A DNA stretch of 64,000 nt, taken from NCBI GenBank assembly GCA_903907865.1, contig CAIVPR010000088.1, positions 1-64,000 on the forward strand. Direction: 5' to 3'. This document shows, one piece after another, positions 16,656 to 25,258 of the stretch. A program made the position numbers and the translations under genes. Under the pieces are notes generated by a model, which was given only the letters and a program-made list of their open reading frames with translations, made no database searches and was not told the origin of the DNA. This DNA comes from an uncultured Acidobacteriia bacterium. Lineage in GTDB: Bacteria; Acidobacteriota; Terriglobia; Bryobacterales; Bryobacteraceae. Every line of letters starts with the position of its first letter. The stretch's first letter is position 1.

Positions 16656-17539
16656 TATTTCTTTACCAGATACGTGTCGAACCAGCGGATCATCTCACCC
16701 ATGTAGTCCGGCGGATTCACGGCCTGCGGGAACGTTGGCCCATGCATTGCCCCTGGAATCCGCAGCAGCTTCACGGTTACTCCCGCGGCCTTCAGCTTGG
16801 CCTCCATTTCGACCGACTGCGCGAAATCCACCTGCTCGTCCTTGTCGCCGTGCATCAGCAGGAACGGCGGGTCGTCGGGTGTCACATAGGTGACCGGCGA
16901 AGCCTCTTTATGCAGCCGGTACTCCTCGGTATTCTCCTGGCCCGCTGCCGGACGTGCCATGCCGAGGATGAACCGGCCGTTGTCGCCCGTCAGGAAGTCG
17001 ATCGGTGCCGCGCGCGCCACCACGCACTGCACTTTGGCGCTCTCGCGCTCCACGGGATCGGGATCCGCGGGATTCCCCTTGCCGTCGTGCGTGCCCAGCA
17101 TGCTCACCAAGTGTCCACCCGACGACCCGCCCGCCGCGCCGATCCGATCAGGCCGAATCCCGAACGCCGCCGCGTTGTGGCGGATGAACCGCACCGCGCG
17201 CTGCGAGTCCTCAACCTGCGCCGGATAGCGGAACCGTGGCAACGATCGGTGGCTAATCGCGAAAACCGTGTACCCCGCCTTCGCCAGCGTAGAGGCGTAG
17301 AGTTTAGACTGGCTGTTCTGCTTGAGCGGCTCGGCACTGTAGGCCAGCGGCGTGGTCCAACCGCTGCCCGAGATGAAGATGATGCCGTAGCCCTTCGGCT
17401 GGGCGGGCTTGTAGACGTCCATCAGCAGGGCGGAGCCGGAGTACATCCCGTAGATCACGTTCGATTCCACGGTGAACGGCTCGGCGGCGGGGCAGAGGAC
17501 GGCGGCTGCCAAGAGGAAGGGGACGGTCAATGTTCGCAT
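16655..17539 (-). CDS. Secreted alpha/beta hydrolase, BD-FAE/HSL-type esterase
   Basis: Esterase of 294 aa with signal peptide (MRTLTVPFLLAAAVLCPAAE). The oxyanion region ISGSGWTT, nucleophile elbow GGSSGGH (Ser140), an Asp in LLMHGDKDEQVD and a His in GAMHGPTFP complete a catalytic triad. The fold resembles bifunctional feruloyl/acetyl esterases that remove side groups from plant polysaccharides. A GGGAG sequence 6-7 nt before the ATG supports the start. It is the first gene of a two-gene unit with the sulfatase, so the pair probably acts on one substrate carrying both ester and sulfate groups. Confidence 0.82.
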   Translation of the reverse strand: MRTLTVPFLLAAAVLCPAAEPFTVESNVIYGMYSGSALLMDVYKPAQPKGYGIIFISGSGWTTPLAYSAEPLKQNSQSKLYASTLAKAGYTVFAISHRSLPRFRYPAQVEDSQRAVRFIRHNAAAFGIRPDRIGAAGGSSGGHLVSMLGTHDGKGNPADPDPVERESAKVQCVVARAAPIDFLTGDNGRFILGMARPAAGQENTEEYRLHKEASPVTYVTPDDPPFLLMHGDKDEQVDFAQSVEMEAKLKAAGVTVKLLRIPGAMHGPTFPQAVNPPDYMGEMIRWFDTYLVKK

Positions 17540-17630
17540 GACGAACTCCCAATAATATCAGTGTTTGGCAAGTGGAACGGGTGTCGCAAGGGACTGATTC
17601 TTTGTCCAGATCGGACGCCAGCACCCCGCA

Positions 17631-18461
17631 ATGCTACCATCCGTTTTGCCGACCAGCATTCCAGGAACGCACTTCGCCCGCAACCTCGTCCGCAGCCGGA
17701 CCCTCCTCTTCCAGCTCGTCAAACGCGACTTCACCCAGCGCTACGCCGGTTCCGCCGCCGGATGGCTCTGGAGCCTGATCCACCCCCTCGTCCTGCTAGC
17801 CAGCTACACCTTCATCTTCAGCGTTTGCCTGAAACAGCCCGCAGGAACCGGCGAGCTTACCCGTAGCTACCCCCTCTTCCTGTTCGCCGGCATGCTTCCT
17901 TGGCTCCTCTTCAGCGAAACCGTCAGCCGCTCGGCTACCTCCATCGTGGAACACGCCAACCTAGTCACCAAGACCATGTTCCCGTCGGAAATCGTGCCGG
18001 TCTCCATCTTCCTTTCCAGCGCCGCCAGCCACCTCCCCACCGTCCTCCTCTTCATGGCCGTTGTCGCCGCCACCCAAGGCCACGCAAGCCCGATGGCTGT
18101 CTTCCTCCCCGCCTACCTCCTCTTTTTGGGAATGTTCGCCATCGGAATCGGCTGGGTCATCGCCGCCCTGCAGGTCTTCCTGCGCGACACCGCCCAGGTC
18201 GTCGCTGTCGCCATGACCTTCTGGATGTGGATTACGCCGCTCTTCATCGACGAAACCCGCTACGACGCCGCCGGTGTGGGCTTCGCGGTGCGGCTCAACC
18301 CCTTGGCGTACGTCGTCCGCGCCTACCGGGTGATGCTGCTCGGCTCCAAGCCCCCCTCCATCCGCGATCTAGCCGTCATCGCCGCCATCGGAACCGCCTC
18401 TTTCGTGCTCGGCGGCCTCTTCTTCCGCCGCATGAAGCGCGGATTCGCCGACGTCCTTTAA
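17631..18461 (+). CDS. ABC-2 type polysaccharide export permease (Wzm/TagG-like), no ATPase beside it
   Basis: Integral membrane permease of 276 aa with about six hydrophobic helices. The N-terminal amphipathic stretch FQLVKRDFTQRYAGSAAGWLWSLIHPL is typical of Wzm, KpsM and TagG proteins that export polysaccharide or teichoic acid with a separate ATPase. Normally the ATPase (Wzt) gene is adjacent; here the next gene is a glucan phosphorylase, and no ATP-binding cassette protein is encoded in the window. It may share an ATPase encoded elsewhere. No Shine-Dalgarno sequence is visible at the ATG. Confidence 0.82.
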   Translation: MLPSVLPTSIPGTHFARNLVRSRTLLFQLVKRDFTQRYAGSAAGWLWSLIHPLVLLASYTFIFSVCLKQPAGTGELTRSYPLFLFAGMLPWLLFSETVSRSATSIVEHANLVTKTMFPSEIVPVSIFLSSAASHLPTVLLFMAVVAATQGHASPMAVFLPAYLLFLGMFAIGIGWVIAALQVFLRDTAQVVAVAMTFWMWITPLFIDETRYDAAGVGFAVRLNPLAYVVRAYRVMLLGSKPPSIRDLAVIAAIGTASFVLGGLFFRRMKRGFADVL

Positions 18462-18462
18462 T

Positions 18463-18489
18463 TTGTCCCCGAAACCCGCCTGGTACACT
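18463..18489 (+). promoter_or_regulatory. Weak promoter candidate upstream of the glucan phosphorylase
   Basis: TTGTCC at 18463-18468 and TACACT at 18484-18489 are separated by 15 nt, shorter than the usual 17. A 5' leader of roughly 70 nt would follow, containing two mutually exclusive short hairpins (18508-18537). Confidence 0.25.
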
Positions 18490-18507
18490 GGAGTTTTCCG
18501 CTCGCCC

Positions 18508-18537
18508 CCGAGCAGGCGCTCCGACCCAGTAGCTCGG
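18508..18537 (+). other. Alternative hairpins in the glgP leader
   Basis: GAGC at 18510-18513 can pair with GCTC at 18518-18521 or, as the longer arm CCGAGC (18508-18513), with GCTCGG at 18532-18537. The stems are short (4 and 6 bp), so a regulatory role is only a possibility. Confidence 0.2.
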
Positions 18538-18567
18538 AACCATTTTTTGGACCCACTGGAGAAACCA

Positions 18568-21228
18568 ATGAGCGCTTTCGCGAACTCCTACACAGACGAC
18601 AACCACGTTCTCACCATTGAGGAACTTGCCGACCTAACCCAGGAGGGCAGGGAGCCCGCGGCAACCCTGATGAACGTTGTCGCTCTGATCGCCAAACGAT
18701 TTGAGACCGACGTCTGTTCGGCGTACCTCCTCGAACCCGACCGCGCCAATCTGGTCCTCGCCGCCACCGTCGGCCTCCGCAAGGACTGCATCGGCTCGCT
18801 CCGGCTTGGCCTGCACGAAGGCCTGACCGGGCTGGTTGCGGAATCCGTGCAGCCCGTCGCGGTGCACCAGGTCTCGTCCCACCCCCGCTACAAGTTCTTT
18901 GAGGCGGCCGGCGAAGAAAACTACCAGTCGTTCCTCGGTGTGCCCGTCATTGATCGCGGGGTGCTCGAGGGCGTGCTCGTGGTCCAGACCGTCGAAGCCC
19001 GCGTCTTCCAGAACAGCGAAATCCGCATGCTCTCCGAGGCGGCTGCCGAGGTCGCGCCCGTGATCAGCGAGGCGCGAACGCTTGCCCGCTTCATTGCCCC
19101 CACCCAGGAACGGCTTTGGGCACTGGCCAGGAACCTCTGGTGGAGCTGGGACCACGAAGTCACGTCGATCTTCCGCGAACTCGACCCGGTCCGGTTCCGA
19201 AACTGCAACCACAACCCGGTGTCTATGCTTTCCCAGATGCCGCTGGCTGACATCGAGCGCCGCGCGGGTGAATTGATGTTGCACAGCCGGATCAATTCGG
19301 CATACCGGCGCCTGCAGGAATACTTGCGTTCGGAAACCACGTGGGGCGCCACCCACGCGGGCGTGCTCCGTCCCCGGCCCGTTGCTTATTTCTCCGCAGA
19401 GTTCGGCATCCACGAATCCATCCCGATCTACTCCGGCGGTCTCGGCGTACTCGCGGGCGACCACATCAAGAGCGCATCAGACCTCGACATCCCGCTCGTC
19501 GGCATCGGCCTCTTCTATGCCCAAGGCTACTTCCGCCAGCGCTTGAACAGCGGCGGCTGGCAGGTGGAGGACTACCTCCCCACGGATGTGAATTCCCTGC
19601 CCATGGAGCCCGCCATTGGAACCAATGGCACGCCGGTCACAATCCAGATCGACACCCGTCGCGGCACCATCCGGGCCAAGGTCTGGCGCTTGAAGGTGGG
19701 TCGCATCGACCTTCTGCTGCTCGACTCCAACGTCGAGGGCAACGCCCCTGAAGACCGCGAACTCACCTCGCAGCTTTACGGCGGCGATGGTCGCGTCCGC
19801 ATCCGCCAGGAATTGCTGTTGGGCGTCGGCGGTGTGCGCGCCCTCCGCGCGATGGGCATCGTCCCCGGCGTCTACCACATGAACGAGGGCCACTCCGGCT
19901 TCGCGGTTCTGGAAGCCATCCGTACCCGCATGGTCGACGAGGGTCTTTCCTTCGACCAAGCGGCACCCATCACCGCCCGCGAGGTCGTTTTCACCACCCA
20001 CACCCCCGTCCCGGCGGGCCACGACCGTTTTGGTGCCGACCTGATCGAGGAGCACCTCGGACCCCTGCGCGACGGCCTCGGCATTTCGCACGAGCGCCTG
20101 ATGGAATACGGCCAGGAGAGCCCGAGCCACAAGCACGAGTTCTGCATGACCGTCATCGGCCTGAAGCTCTCACGGCACGCCAATGCCGTGTCCTCGCTCC
20201 ACGGCGAGGTTTCGCGCGCCATGTGGACAGGCATCTACCCCGGTGTCCGGGAGGACGCCGTGCCCATCGGCCACATCACAAACGGCGTGCACGTTCCCTC
20301 CTGGCTGGCTCCCCAGATGTTCCGCCTCTATGATCGCCACCTCGGTTCGGGCTGGAATCTGCATTCCGGCGAAGCTCCCATCTGGAAAGGCATCGAAAAC
20401 ATCGACGACGCCGAGCTTTGGGAGATGCATCTCAGCCTGAAGGCCCGCATGCTCGATTTCGTGCGTCGCCGCGCCGTCAGCCAGGCCAAGGTCCGCGGCG
20501 AGGCTCCAGACAAGCTCGCCCGACTCGGCAAGGTGTTGAGTCCCGACGCCCTCACCATCGGTTTTGCCCGCCGCTTCGCCACCTACAAGCGGGCCAATCT
20601 CTTGCTCACCGACATCGAACGGCTCGGCAAGATGGTCAACGATCCCAAGCGCCCCGTCCAGTTCGTCTTCGCCGGCAAGGCCCATCCCCACGACGAGCCC
20701 GGCAAGCGCGTCCTCCAGCAGATCGCGGAATTGATGCGCGACCCGCAGTTCTCGGAAAAATTCCTCTTCGTCGAGGACTACGACATCAATGTGGGACGCC
20801 ACCTGGTCCAAGGTGTGGACGTGTGGCTGAACAATCCCAGGCGTCCCCTGGAAGCGTCCGGCACCAGTGGTCAGAAGGTGGTCCTCAACGGGGGCCTCAA
20901 CCTGTCCGTGCTTGATGGCTGGTGGGCCGAGGCCTACGACGGCATGAACGGCTTCGCCATCGGAACCGGGCGTACCCACAGCAATATGGACGTCCACGAC
21001 CGCCGAGACGGCGAGGATCTATACCGTGAGCTCAGCGAGACCGTGATTCCGCTCTACTACCAGCGCGACCGCGACGGCCTGCCCCGCGGCTGGATCAAGC
21101 GCATGAAGCGGACCATCCGCACCCTCGGATGGCGCTTCAACGCCGACCGCATGGTGATGGATTACACCCTGAAATGCTACGTCCCGGCGGCTGGCGGCAC
21201 TTCGAGCGACATGAGCCGCTTGGCGTAG
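18568..21228 (+). CDS. glgP: Alpha-glucan phosphorylase with N-terminal GAF domain
   Basis: Enzyme of 886 aa that releases glucose-1-phosphate from glycogen or maltodextrin. Order of domains: GAF sensor (about residues 20-165, with VCSAYLLEPDR, EGLTGLVAE and SFLGVPVIDRGVLEGVLVVQ, very like the GAF domain of the nitrogen-PTS enzyme PtsP); DUF3417 (about 175-290, with NLWWSWDHE); and the GT35 phosphorylase (about 300-870, with SAEFGIHES, YSGGLGVLAGDH and GFARRFATYKR). Lys770 in EASGTSGQKVVLNGG is the expected PLP-binding lysine. The frame is open upstream, but ATG 18568 follows a GGAGA at good spacing and begins the protein. The GAF fusion suggests direct allosteric control by a small molecule. 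Confidence 0.9.
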   Translation: MSAFANSYTDDNHVLTIEELADLTQEGREPAATLMNVVALIAKRFETDVCSAYLLEPDRANLVLAATVGLRKDCIGSLRLGLHEGLTGLVAESVQPVAVHQVSSHPRYKFFEAAGEENYQSFLGVPVIDRGVLEGVLVVQTVEARVFQNSEIRMLSEAAAEVAPVISEARTLARFIAPTQERLWALARNLWWSWDHEVTSIFRELDPVRFRNCNHNPVSMLSQMPLADIERRAGELMLHSRINSAYRRLQEYLRSETTWGATHAGVLRPRPVAYFSAEFGIHESIPIYSGGLGVLAGDHIKSASDLDIPLVGIGLFYAQGYFRQRLNSGGWQVEDYLPTDVNSLPMEPAIGTNGTPVTIQIDTRRGTIRAKVWRLKVGRIDLLLLDSNVEGNAPEDRELTSQLYGGDGRVRIRQELLLGVGGVRALRAMGIVPGVYHMNEGHSGFAVLEAIRTRMVDEGLSFDQAAPITAREVVFTTHTPVPAGHDRFGADLIEEHLGPLRDGLGISHERLMEYGQESPSHKHEFCMTVIGLKLSRHANAVSSLHGEVSRAMWTGIYPGVREDAVPIGHITNGVHVPSWLAPQMFRLYDRHLGSGWNLHSGEAPIWKGIENIDDAELWEMHLSLKARMLDFVRRRAVSQAKVRGEAPDKLARLGKVLSPDALTIGFARRFATYKRANLLLTDIERLGKMVNDPKRPVQFVFAGKAHPHDEPGKRVLQQIAELMRDPQFSEKFLFVEDYDINVGRHLVQGVDVWLNNPRRPLEASGTSGQKVVLNGGLNLSVLDGWWAEAYDGMNGFAIGTGRTHSNMDVHDRRDGEDLYRELSETVIPLYYQRDRDGLPRGWIKRMKRTIRTLGWRFNADRMVMDYTLKCYVPAAGGTSSDMSRLA

Positions 21229-21286
21229 GACTTCATTGCAAGCCGACGCCGCGCGATCCCGCCGATCATAATGGGATTAAGATTCC

Positions 21287-22021
21287 GTGTGGAAAATCCG
21301 CTCCGTCCTGATCTCGGCACCCGCGATTATCCTCGCCACCATAGTAATGGGCAGCATTTCGCTGGCCTGCTCGCTGCGGGATAAGACCGGCGTTTCGCAG
21401 CACCGCGTCGCGCAGATGTGGGCGCGGATGCTGCTGGCCTGCGGCTTCCTGAGGTGCAGGCCGACCGGGTTGGAGAAACTCGACCCGTCGCGCAGCTACG
21501 TCCTTGTCTCCAACCACGCCAGCTACATGGATACCCCCGCAATCATGGGTACCGTCCCGCTGGAATTCCGTTTCTTCGCGAAGAAGGGGCTGTTCTCGAT
21601 TCCGTTCCTCGGCTGGCACCTGCGCCACGCGGGACACCTCCCCGTAGTGCGCGACGACCCACGCGCTTCCATCCGGTCCATGACCGAGGGCGCGAAGCTG
21701 ATCCGGGAACGCGGCGTTTCCGTACTCCTATTCCCCGAGGGTGGCCGAAGCGAGGTCCAAATCCGCCCGTTCAAGGAGGGTGCGGCCTACATGGCGATCA
21801 AGGCCGGGGTTCCTGTAGTCCCCATCGGACTCGTCGGAACCCGTTCTGCCCTGCCTATGCACTCGGGCATCATACGGCCCACCGCGGTGGAACTGATCGT
21901 TGGCGACCCCATCGAGACCTCGGGCATGACGCTGCACGATCGCGGACGGCTGACCTTGGAACTGCAAACACGGATCGCGGCCATGATCGGCGAAACGGTC
22001 ATGCCGGAAGAGCCCGCCTGA
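21287..22021 (+). CDS. 1-acyl-sn-glycerol-3-phosphate acyltransferase (PlsC family)
   Basis: Membrane-associated acyltransferase of 244 aa that transfers an acyl chain to a lysophospholipid acceptor in phospholipid synthesis. The catalytic motif NHASYMD (NHX4D) lies at about residues 76-82, and the glycerophosphate-binding motif FPEGGRS at about 149-155, with PIGLVGTR further on. An N-terminal hydrophobic helix (residues 4-27) anchors it. The start is GTG. It is followed 11 nt later by a histidine kinase. Confidence 0.88.
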   Translation: MWKIRSVLISAPAIILATIVMGSISLACSLRDKTGVSQHRVAQMWARMLLACGFLRCRPTGLEKLDPSRSYVLVSNHASYMDTPAIMGTVPLEFRFFAKKGLFSIPFLGWHLRHAGHLPVVRDDPRASIRSMTEGAKLIRERGVSVLLFPEGGRSEVQIRPFKEGAAYMAIKAGVPVVPIGLVGTRSALPMHSGIIRPTAVELIVGDPIETSGMTLHDRGRLTLELQTRIAAMIGETVMPEEPA

Positions 22022-22032
22022 TTCGCGATACG

Positions 22033-23541
22033 ATGGACTCGGTGGCCAAACGTACCCAACTCTTCCGCGGACTCCGGTTCACCCTCACGGCCATCTATAC
22101 CGGGCTGTTCACCCTGCTCCTGCTCGCGGTCAGCCTGCTGTTCCGCCAATACCTCGCCCGCAACCTCGACCTACAGGGTTATGACGACCTCACTCAGAGC
22201 TGGGCCGTCGTCTTGGCGAATCTGCACATTGTCAACGATGCCGGACAGTCCAACTACCATCCGAAATGGTTCTTCGACACCGGGGACCCCGACGAGAACT
22301 CGATCAGCGCCCGAATCCGCAGCGTCTACGTGATTGCCGACGAGACCGGCAAGCCGGTCGAGTATTCCTCCACCTATGAATCCTTGGGCTTCGAAGCGCC
22401 CGAGCAGGTGCGCCGCATCCTGAAATCCAACCAGCCGATCTGGATCACGAAAAAAGACCCCGACGGCGTGCCGTACTTGATCCGACAGGGTTACGTGACC
22501 AGCGAGGACCGTTCGAGGCGCTATTTTGTGGCCATAGGTCGCTCCGTGGCCGACTCCGCCGAACTGCTGATGAGGTTCACCTGGCTATGCGTTGGGCTGA
22601 TCCCTTTGGTGATCCTAGTTGGCTGCGTCACGGGCTGGATATTCGCGGGACGCGCGCTGAACCCGGTCCGGGAAATCGCCGCCGCCGCGCAACGGATCGG
22701 CGGGTCCAATCTCAGCCTGCGTATCCCGGCGCGCGGGGCGGGGGACGAACTCGACTACTTGGTGGAAACGTTCAACCAGATGATCGAACGGCTGGAAGTG
22801 AGCTTCAACCAAATCCGCCAGTTTTCGACCGACGTCTCGCATGAACTGCGCACGCCGATCACCGTGGTCCGCGGGCAATTGGAGGTGGCACTGTTCACCG
22901 CGCAGACGGCGGACCAGTACCGCGACGCAATCGTGAATTCGCTGTCGGACATTGAACGGCTATCCCAGATCGTCCGTGCGCTGCTGCTGTTGTCGCAGGC
23001 GGAAACCGGTCAGGTAATCCTGCAGAAACAGCAATTGGACTTGGTGGAAGTGATCGACGCCTTGGTGGACCAATTCCAAATCCCGGCGGAGGGTGCCGAG
23101 GTGATGCTGGTGTTTGAGGCGACCGTCTATCGCTGCATCGGGGATTTCGACCGCGTGCAGATCGAGCGCATGCTCTCAAACCTGCTTTCGAACGCGATCA
23201 AGTTCACTCCCGCTGGCGGTTCGATCCGCGTCGTGGTGGGAAGGGACGCCGATATTGCGGAAATCCGCGTTGAGGACACGGGCCATGGCATCCCCGAAGA
23301 GCATCTGCCGCACATCTTTGACCGGTTCTACCGGGTGCGCGGGGCCAACGAGCAGGCCTCGCCGGAGAAGGGTTTGGGCTTGGGGCTGAGCTTCGTGGCG
23401 TGGATCGCCAAGGCCCACAATGGCACTATAGACGTTCAGAGCCAGCCGGGGCAGGGGACGACTTTCACCATCCGGCTACCGTTGACGACAGCCGTTGAGC
23501 CGATGGCCGACGCTGCTACGTCGGCCAAGCAAAACGGCTGA
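22033..23541 (+). CDS. HAMP-containing sensor histidine kinase (CusS-like), no adjacent regulator
   Basis: Sensor kinase of 502 aa: TM1 at about 17-38, an extracytoplasmic domain (39-180), TM2 at 181-205, HAMP (206-258), HisKA with His270 in SHELRTPITVV, and HATPase_c with NLLSNAIKF, DTGHGIP and GLGLGLS. The layout matches heavy-metal-type kinases of the CusS group. No response regulator gene is next to it, so its partner lies outside the window or it cross-talks with the regulator at 2165-2908. ATG 22033 starts 11 nt after the acyltransferase; the frame is open far upstream but that part is a shadow of plsC. Confidence 0.9.
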   Translation: MDSVAKRTQLFRGLRFTLTAIYTGLFTLLLLAVSLLFRQYLARNLDLQGYDDLTQSWAVVLANLHIVNDAGQSNYHPKWFFDTGDPDENSISARIRSVYVIADETGKPVEYSSTYESLGFEAPEQVRRILKSNQPIWITKKDPDGVPYLIRQGYVTSEDRSRRYFVAIGRSVADSAELLMRFTWLCVGLIPLVILVGCVTGWIFAGRALNPVREIAAAAQRIGGSNLSLRIPARGAGDELDYLVETFNQMIERLEVSFNQIRQFSTDVSHELRTPITVVRGQLEVALFTAQTADQYRDAIVNSLSDIERLSQIVRALLLLSQAETGQVILQKQQLDLVEVIDALVDQFQIPAEGAEVMLVFEATVYRCIGDFDRVQIERMLSNLLSNAIKFTPAGGSIRVVVGRDADIAEIRVEDTGHGIPEEHLPHIFDRFYRVRGANEQASPEKGLGLGLSFVAWIAKAHNGTIDVQSQPGQGTTFTIRLPLTTAVEPMADAATSAKQNG

Positions 23542-23550
23542 GCTTTGTGG

Positions 23551-23808
23551 CTAGGCGAAGTACGCGACGTTCTTGGCCGTGAACTCGGACCATTTCTCCG
23601 GCAGATCGTCGAGGGCGAAGATCGCGGAGACGGGACAAACGGGCACGCAAGCACCGCAGTCGATGCACTCCTCGGGGTGGATGTACAGCATCTCGGCCTT
23701 CTCGTACTTCGGGTCGTCTTTTTTGGGATGGATGCAATCAACCGGACAAGCGTCGACACAAGCCGTGTCCTTCGTTCCGATGCAGGGTTCCGCAATTACG
23801 TATGCCAT
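23551..23808 (-). CDS. 7Fe-type ferredoxin (3Fe-4S/4Fe-4S)
   Basis: Small electron carrier of 85 aa. Cysteines C9, C17, C21 and C25 in the first half and C48, C51, C54 and C58 in [13 protein letters not shown] in the second half match the Azotobacter-type seven-iron ferredoxin pattern. The C-terminal tail [13 protein letters not shown] is short. I start at ATG 23808 because it begins the conserved sequence [14 protein letters not shown]. An 18-bp perfect palindrome sits 6 nt upstream. The gene converges on the histidine kinase with a 9-nt gap. Confidence 0.92.
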   Translation of the reverse strand: MAYVIAEPCIGTKDTACVDACPVDCIHPKKDDPKYEKAEMLYIHPEECIDCGACVPVCPVSAIFALDDLPEKWSEFTAKNVAYFA

Positions 23809-23813
23809 ATGCT

Positions 23814-23831
23814 CTTTGGAAACTTCCAAAG
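23814..23831. promoter_or_regulatory. Perfect 18-bp palindrome before the ferredoxin start
   Basis: CTTTGGAA-AC-TTCCAAAG (8-bp arms, 2-nt centre) lies 5 nt upstream of the ferredoxin ATG, between this gene and the divergent sugar nucleotidyltransferase. It covers the region where the ribosome-binding site and transcript start would lie. It could be a repressor operator. As an RNA hairpin it would mask AAAGAG, the only Shine-Dalgarno-like sequence. Confidence 0.45.
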
Positions 23832-23904
23832 TACCACACCCGCCCTGTTATCCTGACCTTGCCGGGCATTCGCGCTTGCGGCCACGTCACCACCCCTTAC
23901 GAAT

Positions 23905-25230
23905 ATGGCGATTCCATCACTTGACCGCACCGGATCTGGAGTGAAGGGCGCAATTTTGGGCGCGGGACTCGGCAAGCGGCTGGATCCCCTCACGGCGGAA
24001 CTTCTCCCGAAGCCCTTGTTCCCGCTCGGTGGCAAGGTGCCCATCTCCGAGCTTTGGGTCCGGCGTTTCGCCAACTCCGGCCTGACGGACGTCTCCATGA
24101 ACCTTTGCGTGCTCGCCGACGCGATCCGACGCCATTTTCACGGCGAATCGGGTCTGGGCGGCGACATGACCTTCGTGCAGGAGGAAACGCCGACCGGCAC
24201 TTTGGGCGGCGTCTGCAAGATGGTGCTCGGTAGCGAGGCCAAACCCCTGCCTTGCGATACCGCGTTGGCCGGCATACTGCCTTTCGCAGGTTCGACAGTG
24301 ATTATTCCCAGCGGAGATATTGTCTCCGAGTTCGGTAGCGACCTGCTGGCCGAGATGTATGAAATCCACCGGAAGTCGGGTGCGGCGGTTTCCATGGCAT
24401 TGACCGAGATTCCATGGGAGCGTCGCGGCGATTTCGGCACCGTCGTGCTGGAATCCGCCCAGCCCAATCCGGGCCAGCTCTCGTCTTGGGGCAAGGTTGT
24501 CGACTTCCGCGAAAAGGACCCGGACTCGCCCAGCCGCCTCAACAACGCCTCCATTTACATGATCGAGATGGATCTGTTGCGCGCGCTCGACCCCCACCGC
24601 ACCGAGGCTCGCGTCGGCCTCGACACGCCCCTGTACGATTTCGGCAAGCATGTGTTCCCGGCAATCCTCGGTCGCATTCCGTATCTGCGGTTGCCCAAGG
24701 ACTATACGATCACCGGCCTCCAGTTCGACGGGCCGTGGTTCGACGTGGGTACCAAACGCGACTATTTGGAGGTCAACAAGCACGTCCTGGACGGCGTTTT
24801 CGGGGTGTCAATGCCCTACCAACGCACCGCTTGGGGCTATCTGGGGGCCAACGTGGAGATCGATCCTTCGAAAGTCGAAATCCATGGACCGGTCGTGATC
24901 GGAAACAATTGCGTGGTGGAACCAGGCGCCGTACTGGGCCCCTACGCAGTGATCGGCGACGGCTGGCACATTGGTAAGGGTGCGACGGTGCGCAATTCCG
25001 TCCTGTGGGAGCGGTACGACTGCTATCCGGACTGGAACACCCGCGTTCCTGCCAGCGACCGCATGTCTGTGGATGCTCACAGGATCAATGCGGGAGTGCT
25101 TGTTGAGCGGAGCATCGTGGCCGGAGGACTGCTTTCGGCGGACACCATAGACAAGACAGTCGATGTGCGCCACGATGGACGCCAGATTGAATTGTCGATT
25201 GATTATGTTCCGGGCGGACCGCGGGCCTAA
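23905..25230 (+). CDS. NDP-sugar nucleotidyltransferase with left-handed beta-helix domain
   Basis: Protein of 441 aa. The N-terminal nucleotidyltransferase domain has the signature GAGLGKRLDPLTAELLPKPL (about residues 16-35), with the activator/nucleotide loop and PLPC-to-DIVSEFG region typical of glucose-1-phosphate and mannose-1-phosphate nucleotidylyltransferases. After residue about 290 come hexapeptide-like repeats (VEIHGPVVIGNNCVVEPGA and following) of a left-handed beta-helix. It activates a sugar-1-phosphate as an NDP-sugar, possibly GDP-mannose or a heptose, but the exact substrate is not readable. Mannose-1-phosphate guanylyltransferase activity would feed the Gmd/Fcl pathway at the other end of the window. 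Confidence 0.8.
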   Translation: MAIPSLDRTGSGVKGAILGAGLGKRLDPLTAELLPKPLFPLGGKVPISELWVRRFANSGLTDVSMNLCVLADAIRRHFHGESGLGGDMTFVQEETPTGTLGGVCKMVLGSEAKPLPCDTALAGILPFAGSTVIIPSGDIVSEFGSDLLAEMYEIHRKSGAAVSMALTEIPWERRGDFGTVVLESAQPNPGQLSSWGKVVDFREKDPDSPSRLNNASIYMIEMDLLRALDPHRTEARVGLDTPLYDFGKHVFPAILGRIPYLRLPKDYTITGLQFDGPWFDVGTKRDYLEVNKHVLDGVFGVSMPYQRTAWGYLGANVEIDPSKVEIHGPVVIGNNCVVEPGAVLGPYAVIGDGWHIGKGATVRNSVLWERYDCYPDWNTRVPASDRMSVDAHRINAGVLVERSIVAGGLLSADTIDKTVDVRHDGRQIELSIDYVPGGPRA

Positions 25231-25245
25231 TTCTAATAAGACCCT

Positions 25246-25251
25246 TATAAT
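25246..25251 (+). promoter_or_regulatory. Perfect -10 hexamer TATAAT, 7 nt before a GTG start
   Basis: TATAAT ends exactly 7 nt before the GTG at 25259. There is no Shine-Dalgarno sequence and no clear -35 box. The arrangement is the same as at 9130 and predicts a leaderless message. Confidence 0.5.
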
Positions 25252-25258
25252 AGAAGCG

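Noticed and set aside
21418-22032. Long N-terminal extension of the second histidine kinase
   Set aside because: This part lies in the plsC gene in another frame and has no membrane or sensor features; the kinase starts at ATG 22033.
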